Source: Paratinospora sagittata (taxonomy: Eukaryota > Streptophyta > Magnoliopsida > Ranunculales > Menispermaceae). Taken from it: DNA of 64,000 nucleotides. Below, in pieces: positions 48,870 to 61,194 of this stretch. The notes under the pieces were generated by a model. The model had not been told where the DNA came from. It worked only from the letters and a program-made list of their open reading frames with translations, and ran no database searches. Each line of letters begins with the position of its first letter. The first letter of the stretch is position 1. The translations under genes were made by a program, and so were the position numbers. Where the stretch lies: positions 58,597,683 to 58,661,682 of the forward strand of contig CM069590.1 in assembly GCA_035771175.1 (NCBI GenBank), in the 5' to 3' direction.

Positions 48870-50621
48870 GGAAGATGCTCATTGGTTTGCTAAGTTGCCC
48901 TGTTGAGAACCTCTTCACAAGGATAGTGTGCAATGTTTTGGGTCCGATGTTTAGAAATTAACTCGATGACTTTTTTTCCCCAATAGTAACAACAATGTAA
49001 AGCTTTATCTCTAATCTTTAACGTTGGCTACTCAAATCTTGACTATCAAGTATACCCAATACCCTTCTCACCCTGTATTTGGGTATCTGCCATTTTAGAA
49101 AAAATAATCCCACACCACTGAGACCATGGATGAGGGGAAAATCAAACTCAAAACCCCTCATTCCCCACCCACACTGTTGAGGTAGCCAACCCAAGCCATT
49201 GATGCGTCAATGGGACAATTCCTATGTATCTTAAATTTATGCTTTTGGTTTGATTCTGTTTTACACTAGCTGTTGACATAACCCAACCCTTCTTCCTTTT
49301 ACATGCTTTCGATCTGGCACTAGCACAGGAATGGTTATCACTTTCACTCTCCAAAGCTAGAAATTAACCTAGACAACATATAGTCGTTTACCAATCAAAG
49401 TAATGGCGAGCATTTGAAGGAACAAGATCAATGATATTTTACGTGAGGATAGCAGTGATGGGATGGAGTGATAGAAACTTTTGAGAATACGAGGATCAGT
49501 ATATCTGAGGGTTGAAATAGTTGAGTGTTATGAAATGGGATAATAATGGTAGATCATTTCATATGTTTGGGAACATATGAAAAAGACTAATAACAACTAT
49601 AAATCAAGGTTGTTTATAGTTGTTTGGGAAAAAAAATCAAAAAATAAAATAAAGAAAGAAATTTACAGCTAAAATCTTTCACTGAGGAAAAAGATTGTCT
49701 TTCTCAGTGAAGGAGCTGCGATGAGTCATTCAAATCTTTTTGCTAATTTCTATCCCTCTGATTCCAACTAAAACAAACAATAACTTGTTCACCTGTCTTC
49801 TCCTTCTTCAAAATTATTTTCTCTGTCAGAATATTAATTCTTTACTTTTCAACGCCCAGCTCAAAACACACATGACAAAATATCGCGCAAGATAATAAAA
49901 AATCTTCTTCCATAAGAGATACTTAAGCTTTTCATAATGCAAAGTATCTCTGATTTTAAACCTCAATAAGTTTCTTCATTTTTTCAGTAGCAAAAATTGG
50001 ACTATGGTATTTTTTTTTTCTCTAGCTTTTATTCTTTTTTGTTCTAACACTTTATTTGAATTTACATGCATACGTATATTTGAGGGCAATCAGTAATGCA
50101 ATCTCTTCTCAAACTAAATATAAATTCAATTTAAAGGCTAGATATACCAGTAATTCAAAGACAAATAAAGAGCATATATATATCGATCAAACTACCGATC
50201 ACAATCAATATTATATATCTTAAGGTGGCTTTGAAACCCAAATGTTTCAAGTTTAACTATTGTCACACTGTCTCACCCTAGGGATAAGAGGGATAAATGA
50301 GTCAGGAATATGGGCTTGATATACCTCTCGAAGAATGCAATATGATGATGGAGTTGATTATACAACTAATTACTAACCTTATATTTTCTTAGAAAAAAAG
50401 AAAAAGAAAGAGCAGACCAACAAAATTAACAACATCACTGCATACAGGTTCACAATCACAACATATACATTCTTCATGATCATAATATGAGATAGTTGAA
50501 ACAAGAATTAACGAGACTTACTAAAGAAAATTCCGATCAGCAGCAGCAATAACTCTATATGACCTGTATACTTACTATATTTATGTGCTTTGATAAAGTA
50601 GCCACCAACAGATTTATATAT
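48870..50621. other. Intergenic; right part is the 3' flank of copy I
   Basis: About 49655-50621 is related to 39050-39842, the 3' flank of copy H, in the same orientation, with insertions such as 50160-50400. The left part has no visible gene. Confidence 0.55.
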
Positions 50622-51029
50622 TTATACCAGCGACACGAGCTGCCAACCTGCTGCAAACAGCAAGGCCATCTCCACAACGGTTGAAGCGGAAGTAAGTATG
50701 ATTGCCACCTTGAGGAAAAACTCCTTTCCTCGGAACTTGCCGTTGCTGGTAGATAGCATGAACAAAATTGCACCAAGACCGGCATTTACTATTGCTGAAG
50801 CAAAGGAGGGTTTCAGCCAAAATGTTTTGGTGGACGCAACAACCGTGCTGTTGGCTGTAAACGCTTGAAGGAGATTGACTGATGTAGCTATAGCACTTGT
50901 AGCGACAACCAACGAAGTTGGCAAAACCCAATATTTGACAATCTTAAGCCCAATCTTCTGTAAGTTGAGCATGGTGTTACTGGTATTTGCTGATCCATTA
51001 GTAATCGAATCTCTTGCGTCTTTCTGCAT
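50622..51029 (-). pseudogene. Copy I: intact membrane exon, upstream exons missing
   Basis: The exon is open over 135 codons: MQKDARDSITNGSANTSN, LQKIGLKIVKYWVLPTS, then the three membrane segments, ending FAAGWQLVSLV. It has diverged from the C to H group (Trp for Phe in FWLKPSF, and NGKFRGKEFF) with no stop or frameshift, so it may have been under selection until recently. Intron 3 is split by a LINE, and beyond the LINE it runs into a broken exon 4 (copy J) rather than exon 3. No exons 1-3 are found up to the window end. It might still be expressed from its own ATG, hence called a probable pseudogene. Confidence 0.55.
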
Positions 51030-51671
51030 CCATCACAATTAATTATTAAAAGTAATTCAAATGTGCTACTAATTATTTATTAACACAACTGATGGGGAAA
51101 GAATTAGTAATGCACAAAGTATAAATGCATTTTTATTTTTTTTTAACACATCAAGGTATAATACGTACTTGAAAAGAGAATAAAATCAGACAGAAAGGCT
51201 ATTAAAATGTTGTAATTAACAATTTATTATCTATCAATTTTGAATAAGTTGGATTTTGAAATTATTCCAACTAAATAATTTGGATTTTGACTAAGTTGGA
51301 TTTTGAACAGTGTAGACGCTTGGGCTTTGGAAGATGGGAATTTAGGCACTGCAGCCTGCTCCTTGCCTCCTCCTCCTGTCCCTCTAGTGAAGAAGGTGAT
51401 GAGATCATTACATGCATGATAAGTTTTTCATTACATGGATAGTTCTTCAGAAATCAACCCAAGCTCTGATGAGTAAGAATATGAGGAATTCTGGAATCAA
51501 CCAAGACTAGAACACAATATATAGTAAAAAGCAATTTTCATTAAATGATCCATTGTGGAATATGGGTCTTGATTATCGACATGGTACTATGACCTAACTC
51601 TCAATCTTTTGTCTCTGTTTTCTCTTTCTTTCCTTCTTGTTGTCTTTCTCTAATTTTTGCATTGCGTCAAG

Positions 51672-53914
51672 ATGGGTGACTTTACAAACCCTCGCACATT
51701 GTCGTCTTCTTTTAAGATTGACAACAAGGAGTTTATGGTGGATCGGAGTGCGTCAGGTGGCTGGATCACTATGAAAGAAATTACGAATCTAAGATCTTTT
51801 ACCCTTCGTATTTCAGCAGCCTCTGTGGAATGGTTGCTTAACCAGTTTGGATTAGCAACCAATGGTGGTGCGGCAGTTGGATTCAAGAAACAATTAAGGA
51901 ATTTGAATGAGGTTATTCTTGTGGAAGTTCTCGTCAATAGACGTGGAAAATTCCTTAAAGTTTCTAAAATGGAAAATAGCAAGTCATGGGCTATTTTCAT
52001 ACCAGAAGACACACCTGGTCAAGGATGGGGGGTCTTTGAACAATGGTTCTACCGTATGAGTGCTGCTAGGATGAGCGCGACAGGCGGTGGCGAATTTGTG
52101 TATCGTGTTGTTGTCATCTTCTGTGCCAAATCCTCGCTTTGGTGGACCACAGTTGAGGAGTAGCTTTCAACTCTTCTTCATCGGAATATTCAACTCTGTT
52201 CCGTGCTGGATGATCGGGCGATACTATGGTGTTGCTCCTCTGAGGAGAAATGCTTAGTTCTTTCTTCTGTCCATAATGCTGATTTTCGGTCGGTTGAATG
52301 GCATTCAAGTCATCAATGGGATAAACGATGGGTTAGATGCTCTCAAGGATGGATTGGCACTAACGGCGTTCCATTTGAGCATTGGCGCCCTAAAACTTTT
52401 CATAGGATTGGTGTCTGTGTAGTGGTTTGATAGAAGTTACTGAAGACACGAGTAACTTCTCTATTCTGAGGTTCATGAAGCTGAAGGTTAACGGTGGTGT
52501 TGATGGTTTTATTCCGGAAATCAGTCCGATTTGCTTGAATGGATCGAACCTTGGTGTAAAAGTCTTCAAACTGGATTCTCGCTGTCTTCCAGTTGTAGCC
52601 ATCGGAGCTTCGTCGGAGATGAAGATGGTGCCGAAAATGCATGCAGAATATCTCATCCATGCTAATATCTCGTATCGAGGAAAATCTACGAAGATGATGG
52701 ATCATCATGTTCCATCTGTGCAGAGATCATGGAAAGACGTTGCGTTGGTTGCAGGTACGAATCCAACAGTTGAGTGCCACGATCCCGATGTTCCTGTCAA
52801 AGCTGCCAATAAATATCTCGTGCTAGAGGATTCACTGGGCACCAAAAATCACCTTTTTTATGTGGGATACTATGGAGGTGGGCCTAGTGTGGGCCCGAAT
52901 AATCTCAACCCAAACACACTTCTTCCTATTGTTGCACCAGACTCTGCTGTTTTCCTGGACCCTAATGCATCTTCTTCAAATTTTGCTGGGCTGTTGTCGA
53001 AATCCAACTCATCAGAGGAGGATCAGTTGCCTAAGATGGGTGGGGTTAGCTCCAATGCTCAAGCCCGTACACTTCAGTCTTTTCTTTCCAGTTTCATCGC
53101 CCCCTTGCTTATGAAACTGTTTTCGATCTGCTCCAAATATCTGAAAACCACACCAACGAGAGATGAACCTATCCTTTCTTCTTTCAGTCATGTTTCTAAG
53201 ACCTTAACTCCTCCTAAATCTAACAGTGTGAAACCTGACGATTGTCTTCAGAAGATTGCGGCAACGATTACATTGTTTCGACCAAAAGAGATTGGATTCA
53301 AAAGGGGTTTCGTATCTAATTCCTGTGAAGATGAGGTGCAGCAGTCTGTTGTTGAGGTGCGTGGCGTTAATGGTGTCCTGGAAGCCCATGACAATGAGGT
53401 GGGTGGTGAGGAAGAAGCTACCAGCAAGAGACATTCTCGCCGAAGCCTACGACCCGAACGTAGTTCTCAATCTCGACATGGTTACGGCAAGGGTAGGGAT
53501 GATGCAGTGTGGGAAAGCCAGCAAGTGTTATGGAACAATTGTGCCTCTGACACTGATTCTGAAAGAGATTGTTGTAACGCTAACGAGAAGGAAGGAGATG
53601 TGGATGAGGAGAATGCTCCGTGTGTTGATGATGATCATCTTTACCAAGTAAGTTATGGCACCGAGGTACACCTAATTCATTTTAACTTTGATGTTGAATA
53701 TGAGCTTCCTATTAATCATGTTATCCATCCTGATTCTTGTGTTTCTTCAAAGTTGGTTGATTCTTTTAACCCCTCTGATCATGGGAGTTTACCAATATCC
53801 CAAGCCCCCAGAATTTCAGTTGAATCATTACCTCACGTTGTTCTCAGTGTGTCCAAATGTGCGTCAGTAATCCCCCTTTGCCCATTACTCCGAATGAGGT
53901 TAGTCATGCGGTGA
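51672..53914 (+). pseudogene. LINE ORF1 (DUF4283-like RNA-binding protein), broken
   Basis: The start at 51672 opens MGDFTNPRTLSSSFKIDNKE and runs to a stop at 52161. The segment LVEVLVNRRGKFLKVS followed by SWAIFIPEDTPGQGWGVF is the fold-typical core seen in plant LINE ORF1 proteins of the DUF4283 kind. After a gap in other frames, a 495-codon stretch from 52427 to 53914 continues ORF1 as a low-complexity charged region (SRRSLRPERSSQSRHG, DEENAPCVDDD). At least two frame breaks prevent a full product. Confidence 0.65.
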
Positions 53915-54149
53915 CAGTGCAGAAGGTTTTGCAAGATATTTCAAAGACCTCAAAGGGTGAATATCGTAGTGATGGTGAAGGGAATAAGGATAACAGTGTT
54001 CCCTTATAACCTTTTAGTGACCTCCTTCAAAAGTCATGGATTGTGGTTACTAGGAAAAGGGGGGAGGTTGCATGTGCTGATACCTTATCCGATGAAGAGC
54101 TAACTTTAAAAGATATTGCTGCTAGTGTCAAGACAGGAAAACATAAAGG

Positions 54150-57100
54150 TGGAGTTAATCAATAAAGATCCTCCCGTGGAATTTAAGAAGTTGTGGGTTG
54201 AGTAGGAAGAAATGCATTATCAAAAGAACGTTGGGGAAGTCTAAACAGGACATTGTAATTTTTCAAGAAACCAAGAAACATGTGGTGGATCGTTGTTTAA
54301 TTTCTCAGTTGTGGGGGTCTCGTTTTAAGAGTTGGATCTCTTTACCTGCTAACGGTTCAGTCGGTGGTATCCTTATTGTGGACTCTCGTTTAGTGAATGT
54401 CAGTGACAACGTAATTGGGGATTTTTCGATTTCTGTGTTGGATCTCTGATGGCCGTAATAGTGAGTGGTGGTTGTCTGGGATTTATGGACCGTGTGGGTA
54501 TGCAGAAAGAGCGAAGTTCTGGGACGAGCTTGCTGGCCTTAGTGTGCTTTGCGGTGACAGGTGGTGTTTGGGAGGGGACTTTAATACTGTTGGGAACGTT
54601 GGGATAAAATTAATAGTCCAAGACTGACCACTAGTATGCAGTTGTTTGACACACTAATTGGAGAACTCAATTTGAGGGATCCCCCTCTTTTGAATGCTCG
54701 GGTGACATGGTCTAACTTTCGTGAAACCCCAATTTGTTGCAGATTGGACAGATTCCTCTTCTCGTCGGGGTGGGAGGGTATGTTTCCTTGTTGTAGGCAA
54801 GAAGCCCTACCGCGAGTAGTGTCTGATCATTACCCTGTTATCCTTGATTCTACAACTATTCAGTGGAGCCCTTCACCCTTTCGGTTCGAAAATGCTTGGT
54901 TGCATCATCGGGATTTTTCAAACTTTGTTAGAAGGTGGTGGGATGTTGTGTTTGCCTTCGGTCAGGAAAGCCACAAATTCATGCTTAAGTTAAAGGAAAT
55001 CAAGGTGATTCTTAAGAAGTGGAATACCGAGGTTTTTGGTTTGGTCTCCACTAAAAAGGACTTGGAGGAGCTCATTGGGTGCATTGATTTCTTAGAGGGG
55101 GCCACAATGAGATGTCTTCTGAGTTAGCTAACCTTGGGATAAAAGCCAAGATCGAGATAACTAATTTGTGCTTGAGAGAAGCTAAATTGGCGAGTCAGCG
55201 GGCTAAAATCCAGTGGCTTAGAGTTGGGATGTTAACTCTAGTTTCTTTCACAGGCTTTTGAGTAATAGAAGATCCAAATCTTTCATCTCTAAAATAGAAA
55301 AGGATGATGGCTTTCTGGTGGAGGATGCTCAGAGCATCGAAGAGGTCTTCATCAACTTATTTTCTAAAAATTTCTCTTCTAAAAGGTGTGATTCTTGGGC
55401 TATTGACGACATTGAGTGGCAGCCAATTTCTACGGAGGATGCGGCTTGGTTGGAGAGGCCTTTTGAGATTGAGAGGTGCGTAAGGTTGTTTTCAGCTGTA
55501 ATGGCACCAAGGCTCCCAGACCGAACAGTTTCACAATGGCTTTTTTCCAAAAATCATGGGACATTATCAAGAATGATGTGATGAAAGTAATGCTTGATTT
55601 TTATAGGGGTGGGGTGGTCAATATTAAGACTAACGAAACTTTCATTTGCCTTATTCCAAAAAAGAGAGATTCTTGCCATCCACGAGCATACAGACCTATA
55701 AGCTTGGTCACAAGTTTACACAAAATTATTTCCAAGACTCTCTCTTAGACTTCGGGTCATTCTTAATAAGACCATCAAAGAAACCTAATTTGCTTTTGTT
55801 CATGATCGTCAAATTTTTGATGCAATCTTGGTGGCTAACATAGCAGTGGAAGATTACAAAGCTATAAGATGTTGAGGTATGGTCTTCAAGGTTCGTTTTC
55901 AAAAGGCTTATGACTCTGTGGAGTGGGATTTCCTTGATTTTGTCATGAAACAGAAAAACTTTGGAAGCAGGTGGTGCAAATGGATCAGCGGTTGTTTAAG
56001 TTCGGTGTCTTTCTCCATTATTATCAATGGAAAGGCTTCTAGAAAGTTCGATGCTTATAGAGGTCTTACACAGGGAGATCCGTTGTCCTCATTCTTGTTC
56101 AAATTGGTGGCAGACGTTCTCTACAGAATGATGTCTAAAGCTTGCTTGATGTCTGTCATTAAGGGGTTCTCAGTTGGCAAAAACAATGTGGAGGTTTCTC
56201 ATCTTATGTGTGCTGACGATAACTTATTTCTTCTAGATGATGAGGAAAGGAATATGGTGAGTGCGCTTGACTTTCTCCAGTGTTTCTGCATGTTGTTTGG
56301 GCTCAAAGTTAACTTGGTGAAAAGTCGGTTGGTGGGTATTACTTGTAACCAAAAGGTGTTGGTTAGGATGGCTACTTGAATTGGGTGTTTTATTGGTTCT
56401 TGGCCTATCAAGTATCTCGGTTTGCCTTTAGGTGGGAACCCTAGATGCCTTTCTTTTTGGGATCCGATGATTGCAAAGATCTCTCATAGACTTGACGGGT
56501 GGAAGTGAGAATTCTTGTCGAGGGGAGGGCGCCTTGCTCTTATCAATTCCTACATACTTTCTCTCCCTTTTTCAAATTCCTGTCACTGTGGCTAAGATTG
56601 TTGAGAGAAAAATTAAAGCTTTCCTGTGGAAAGGGCCGGATAAGAGCAGTGAGACTCACCTTATCAAGTGGGACGTGGTACAGAGACTGTGGAATAAAGG
56701 TGGGTTGGGTGTGGGTAACATCATGAAGAGGAATAAGGCTTTATGTGCGAAGTGGGTGTGGAGGTTCTACAAAATGGAACAGTCTTTTTGGGCAAAGGTT
56801 ATTACTAGCAAGTATGGGCATATTGATTTCAGCAAAAGGATTATCCCCACCACTTGTTCTACCTTCCGTTGTCCTTGGAAATTTATTCTTTTGTTACTTC
56901 CTATTTTGTTCCCACATTTTCAGCCCATCTTAGGTGATGGCAGAATATTCAAATTTTCGGAGGATAGGTGGTTAACTGACTCCCCCATAGCCGACCTTTT
57001 CCCAAGACTTTGTCATGCATCTTTATTCCCTCACCATACCATTGATCACTTCACCACTCCTAATGATTTGGTGGGACCGTGTATTTGGAATATATGCAAT

Positions 57101-57790
57101 CCTTGTCATCTTACGGTTGGCCAAAGGGTTGAATATGATAACTTGCTATTTGTGTTACATCAAGCTCACTTGTCCTTGGGTCCCAACTGTTTTGATTGGG
57201 CCCTTCATCACTTTGGCCATTATTCGTGTCAGTCTTTGTTCCATTTCTTAATTGATGACCCTTCCATTCCTTTGTTACCTATTTTCAACTTGATTTGAGA
57301 AGCTCTTGTTCCGTCAAAAGTTAAAGTATGTGGATGAATTTTGGCCCATAATAAGCTTTGCATGGCTAATGAGCTTCAAAGGCACTTTCCACACTTTTGC
57401 TTGCAACCTCATTGTTGATCCTTGTGTTTTAATAGTGTAGACGATTCTGGCCATTTGTTCTTTAGCTGTCCCTTTGCAGTGTGTATTTGGAATGAATGAC
57501 AATGTAGACTTGGAATTTGTTTATCTACCCCGGTCTCGTTTGTAGATGCTATGATGATCTCTCATATTAATGGTCTTAATGGGAAGCAAGTTAAGATTAT
57601 GCGTTAAACTGTTTTGGCAACAATTTGGATAATTTGGTTGGAACGTAACCGTCGAATCTTTGATGGTTGTGTTAGGACAGTGGAGGGTGTTTGGAATGAG
57701 GTGATGATTTTAGCTAGTTCATGGTTAATAGTCTTTAAGATTAATGGAGACTTTCCTATCAATAGTTGGATTAGAAATTAGGGAGAGTGT
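54150..57790 (+). pseudogene. LINE ORF2 (endonuclease, reverse transcriptase), broken
   Basis: Endonuclease motifs appear in order: DIVIFQETKKHVVD (54250 on), SGIYGPCGYAERAKFW and GGDFNTV (to about 54600), and VVSDHYPVIL (about 54815). Reverse transcriptase follows: ICLIPKK, YRPISLVTSLHKIISK (55690), FQKAYDSVEWDFLDFVMK (55895), GLTQGDPLSSFLF (56060), and CADDN (about 56210) where YADD is usual. Then comes KYLGLPLGG and a C-terminal region like zf-RVT to about 57510. Stops and frameshifts separate most segments, and the first active-site residue is altered. Confidence 0.8.
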
Positions 57791-58194
57791 TTGAAGTGAT
57801 TTCTTTATTTTTTTCTTGGGTGAGGGTTGTTGAATTGATTTTCTTTTCTGTGTGAGATTTTGAGTACCTCTCGTGCTCCTTTATGTATTTCTCAACTTTT
57901 TTATTATTAACATATCCTTGTTGTTTATTCTCAAAATATAAGTTGGATTTTGAACTCTTACTATATATCTTCACTCCTAAATTATTAATTACTAGCTACC
58001 ATTCGATATTCATCCCTACACACATCTACCCCCTTGGATCACACACCCGGGATTATTCACCAAGAAATTCTACTCAGTTTCACCCATCAACAATAATATT
58101 AGATCCAACTCAATATGAGATGGGTGATGTGTAAGTAAAACTGTTCATGAGAAACATTTCCAAAAAAAAAAGGAAATGCACTTTGTGCCCATAG

Positions 58195-58330
58195 CATTTG
58201 AAGCAACAACCAATGAAGTAGGCTTACCAAATATTTGACAATCTTAAGCCAAATCTTCCGTATGATGAGCAAGATGTTACTTGTATATGCTGATCCATTA
58301 GTAAGTGAATTTCCTGCGCCAGTCTGCATC
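58195..58330 (-). pseudogene. Copy J: fragment of the membrane exon
   Basis: The first half of exon 4 is present: ATG at 58329, MQTGAGNSLTNGSAYTSNIL, then a region matching KIVKYLV, after acceptor aattgtgatgg-like sequence. A frameshift follows at about 58225, and the exon stops at about 58195, fused to intron 3 sequence (58140-58190). To its right, 58331-58735 is another stretch of intron 3. J is the product of a deletion that joined two copies. Confidence 0.7.
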
Positions 58331-58735
58331 CATCACAATTAATTAGTAAAAGTAATTCAAATGTGCTACTAATTATTTATTAGCACAACTGATGGGGAAA
58401 TAATTAATAATGCACAAAAAATAAAAGCATTTATATTTTGTTAACATATCAAGCTACTACGTGCTTGGAAAGAGAATAATTAAAATCCGTCAAAAAGGCT
58501 ATTAAAATGTTGTAATTAACAATTTATTATCTATCAATCTTGAATAAGTTGGCTTTTGAACTCTTACTATGTCTCATCCACTCCTAAATAATTAATTACT
58601 AGCTACCATTCGATATTCATCTCTACACACACATCTACCCCCTGGATCACACACTCGGGATTATTCACAAAAAAATTCTTCTCAGTTTGACCATCAACAA
58701 TAATGTTAGAACCAAAACAATATGGGATGGTGCCA

Positions 58736-58910
58736 ACGAGGAGTTGGTTGGTGGTGCGAACACGGCTCTAGAAACGGAAGTACCCATGTTTGAGTCTTGT
58801 TGTCACCAGTTTTCCTTCCATTTTTCATTGAATTGATGAAGAAATTAGTCGAGCATTGTCTCTAGCCCAGGGACCAGATATCCTTCTGGTGGATATGCTA
58901 TGGGGACTAT
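58736..58910 (+). mobile_element. Possible tRNA-derived SINE
   Basis: The head tgccaacgaggagttggt, followed by a tRNA-like stretch ending in the box B match gtttgagtc (about 58790), resembles tRNA-derived plant SINE heads. It starts exactly where family intron sequence ends. The flanks atatgggatgg and atatgctatgg are similar and could be a decayed target duplication. Box A is weak. Confidence 0.35.
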
Positions 58911-59149
58911 TATAGGGTTTTTGAACTGATTACCACTAATTTTTTTAAAAAATTCACAAATGCCATCAAAATTTAAATATTAACCCTTTTACCCTCGTTT
59001 GACCGGTCAATGCCCGATCAACAAATGATGTTGCCACATTTAAAGGCCACCTACGATTTTTTGTTTAAAAAAAAATTGAACCAAAGGCATCTTTTTGATA
59101 CTCTTTCCTGAAGAAAAAAAAAACATAACTTGCAGCAAATGGGGTCTAT

Positions 59150-60034
59150 TGACCCCACAAACCCTAACCCTAACCGTCTGCATCTCGCTCCCCCCCTCGC
59201 CGTCGCTGAAAGTTTCGTCACTCACCTATCACAGCTCGCTCTCTCTCACTCTCCCTGCACGCACTCTCTCTCTCAGCTCAGATTCTCTCTGGCCCTATCT
59301 CTCTCTCCCTCGGCTCACACTCTCTGCTCACAGCGCACTCTCTCTCTCACACTCATTCTCCCTCTCTCATTCTATCTCACCATCGCTCTCTTGCCCTCTG
59401 TCACCCTCGACCTCAATCTCTGCTCTCTCTCTCTTTGTCTCTCAACGTCTTCCCTTTCTCTCTCGCTCTCTCTCTCTATATCTCGTCTCTCTCTCTCCTT
59501 CTCGTTCGCATTTCTACTTTTTGCTTGTTACAATGCCTCTGTCAAATTATTTTATTTGATTGGGTAAGTTTATATTTAATTTTTTATATGGTTTTTGTAA
59601 CTTGTGTAATTTTTCTTATGATGAGTTTTATAAATTACATAAGTTGTAGGCGTTTGAAGTCAACGTCAAAGTGTGCAAGATTGCGAAGACCTCTCAACTG
59701 AGAATCAGGTATATAATAATTTGATTTTATTGTTTATATTATTTTATTAGCAATTAGTCACGTAAAAAAAACGTCTCCATCAAATTATTTTATTTGATTA
59801 GGTAAGTTTTTTTTATTTTTATGGTTTTTGTAACTTGTGTACTTTTTTTTGATGAGTTGTATAAATCATTTGGATCAAATGACTAATTTGATTCTATTTT
59901 TCAAGTATGTTGTAGGAGTTTGGAGTCGACGTCAAAGTGTGCAAGATTACGAACACCTCTCAAGTGAGAATTAGGTATATAATAATTTGATTTTGTTGTT
60001 TAGATTATTTTATTAGCAATTGGTCACGTAAAAA
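59150..60034 (+). repeat. CT-rich tract and tandem 240-265-bp units before the transposase frame
   Basis: About 59185-59510 is strongly CT-rich (ctctctct), so long frames here are artefacts. Then two units, about 59531-59770 and 59771-60034, each begin near tcaaattattttatttgatt and contain the stretch gtcaaagtgtgcaagatt. A third partial unit starts at 60038 and runs into the transposase frame. This looks like a 5' leader of the Mutator-like element that has expanded in tandem. Confidence 0.65.
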
Positions 60035-60036
60035 TA

Positions 60037-61194
60037 ATGTATCAAATTATTTTATTTGGCGGTAATAGTGCATGGAGATCAATGGAGAACGTTGGTCCGA
60101 GTACAACTTCACCTATTGATGCTGCAATCGAATACATGACCAATGATTTTGAAGATGTTAGTCCTTCCAATGTACATTTGTCTGAAAATGATTTCAATTA
60201 TGAAGACAACAATGCTCACCTCGACGAAGGCAGTGATGACGATGATGGACATGAGATGTCTAATTTTGTTTATATGCGTGATACTTTGTTGAGGGTAATT
60301 GAACGTTATAGGTCTATGTATGCATTGCCAGTACGAGAAGATGGCAATGGGATAAGCATTGAGGAAACTGAGTTACAAGACACTAAGTTGCATAGTGTGG
60401 GAGATACACTACAGCCTACCATGGCGAGTTTTGAGGCTCCATCACCAAATTTCATGGAACTTAATCATCAAGCTATGACCCATTATCAGACAACCATGAT
60501 AACATATCTATGGGGTGGAACGAGTCATAAGATCTTTGCAAAGGACTAACATTTCCTAGTAAGGAAGACTTGCAACATAGAGTAAAACGATGTTGCATAG
60601 CCAAGCAACAAGAATATGTCGTGGTCGATTCAGAACCCAGCTTCTGGTCAATTAGGTGTAAGAAATGGAAAGGCGGTTGCCAATGGAGGCTAAGGGCTTC
60701 TAAACGCAAGAAATTGGGATTGTTTGAGATTACAAAATGTTCATTTCCACACACGTGTTCGCAAGATCATAAAGCTAATATATCACAAGATATTTGATAT
60801 TGTAAAGCGAGATCCTTCTACTTCTGTGTCAGCGCTACATCAAGTAATTAAAAATAATTACAAATATGATGTGCATTATAGAAAAGTGTGAAGTGCAAAA
60901 AAGAAGGTGATGGAGAAGATATTTGGTGATTAGGAGGGATCGTATAACCTGCTCCCGAAGTGGATGGATGCGTTGAATGCTAGTAATCCAGGTTCGCACG
61001 CATTTGTAGAGCACTACGAACCTAGCAACAATCGTACCACCACATTTCATCGTTCTTTTGGGGCTTTTGGTTCCTTGATGGAGGTTTTAAGCATTATAGG
61101 CCTATCATACAAATAGATGATACACACTTATATGGAAAATACCATGGTATGTAGGTCATCGCTATGGGAATCGATGCAGTCAGTCACATATTCT
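60037..61194 (+). pseudogene. Mutator-like (MULE) transposase, 5' part, cut by an LTR element
   Basis: An acidic N-terminal frame (60082 on, MENVGPSTTSPIDAAIEYMT, with EGSDDDDGHE) leads into the MuDR DNA-binding region: FPSKEDLQHRVKRCCIAKQQ, SIRCKKWKGGCQWRLRASKR, FEITKCSFPHTCSQDH. Then come frame-shifted pieces matching the transposase core start (LLPKWMDALNASNPGS, RPIIQIDDTHLYGKYHG, VIAMGIDAVSHIF). IDDTHLYGKY corresponds to IDGTHLYGKY with the first catalytic Asp. Frameshifts and stops occur at about 60547, 60797, 60889, 60933 and 61153. The sequence ends at 61194, where a Gypsy LTR begins, so the remaining catalytic core is missing. Confidence 0.8.

Larger units (their letters stand above)
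51309..57938 (+). mobile_element. L1-type LINE, about 6.6 kb, with 17-bp target duplication, dead
   Basis: The word TAAGTTGGATTTTGAAC lies at 51292-51308 and 57939-57955 and flanks a two-ORF plant L1-like element. In copy H (inverted) this intron site is uninterrupted. The order is a 5' leader, ORF1, ORF2 (endonuclease, reverse transcriptase, zf-RVT-like end), and an AT-rich 3' end without a clear poly(A). Both ORFs carry several stops and frameshifts. Full size with a long target duplication indicates a complete insertion that later decayed. Confidence 0.85.

Noticed and set aside
59158..59176. Telomere-like aaaccctaaccctaacc
   Set aside because: Only two to three repeats; too short for an interstitial telomere and more like a telo-box motif or chance.
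59095..59567. Ser/Leu-rich open frames of 145-154 codons
   Set aside because: They are translations of a ctctct tract in the leader of the Mutator-like element, open in two frames at once.
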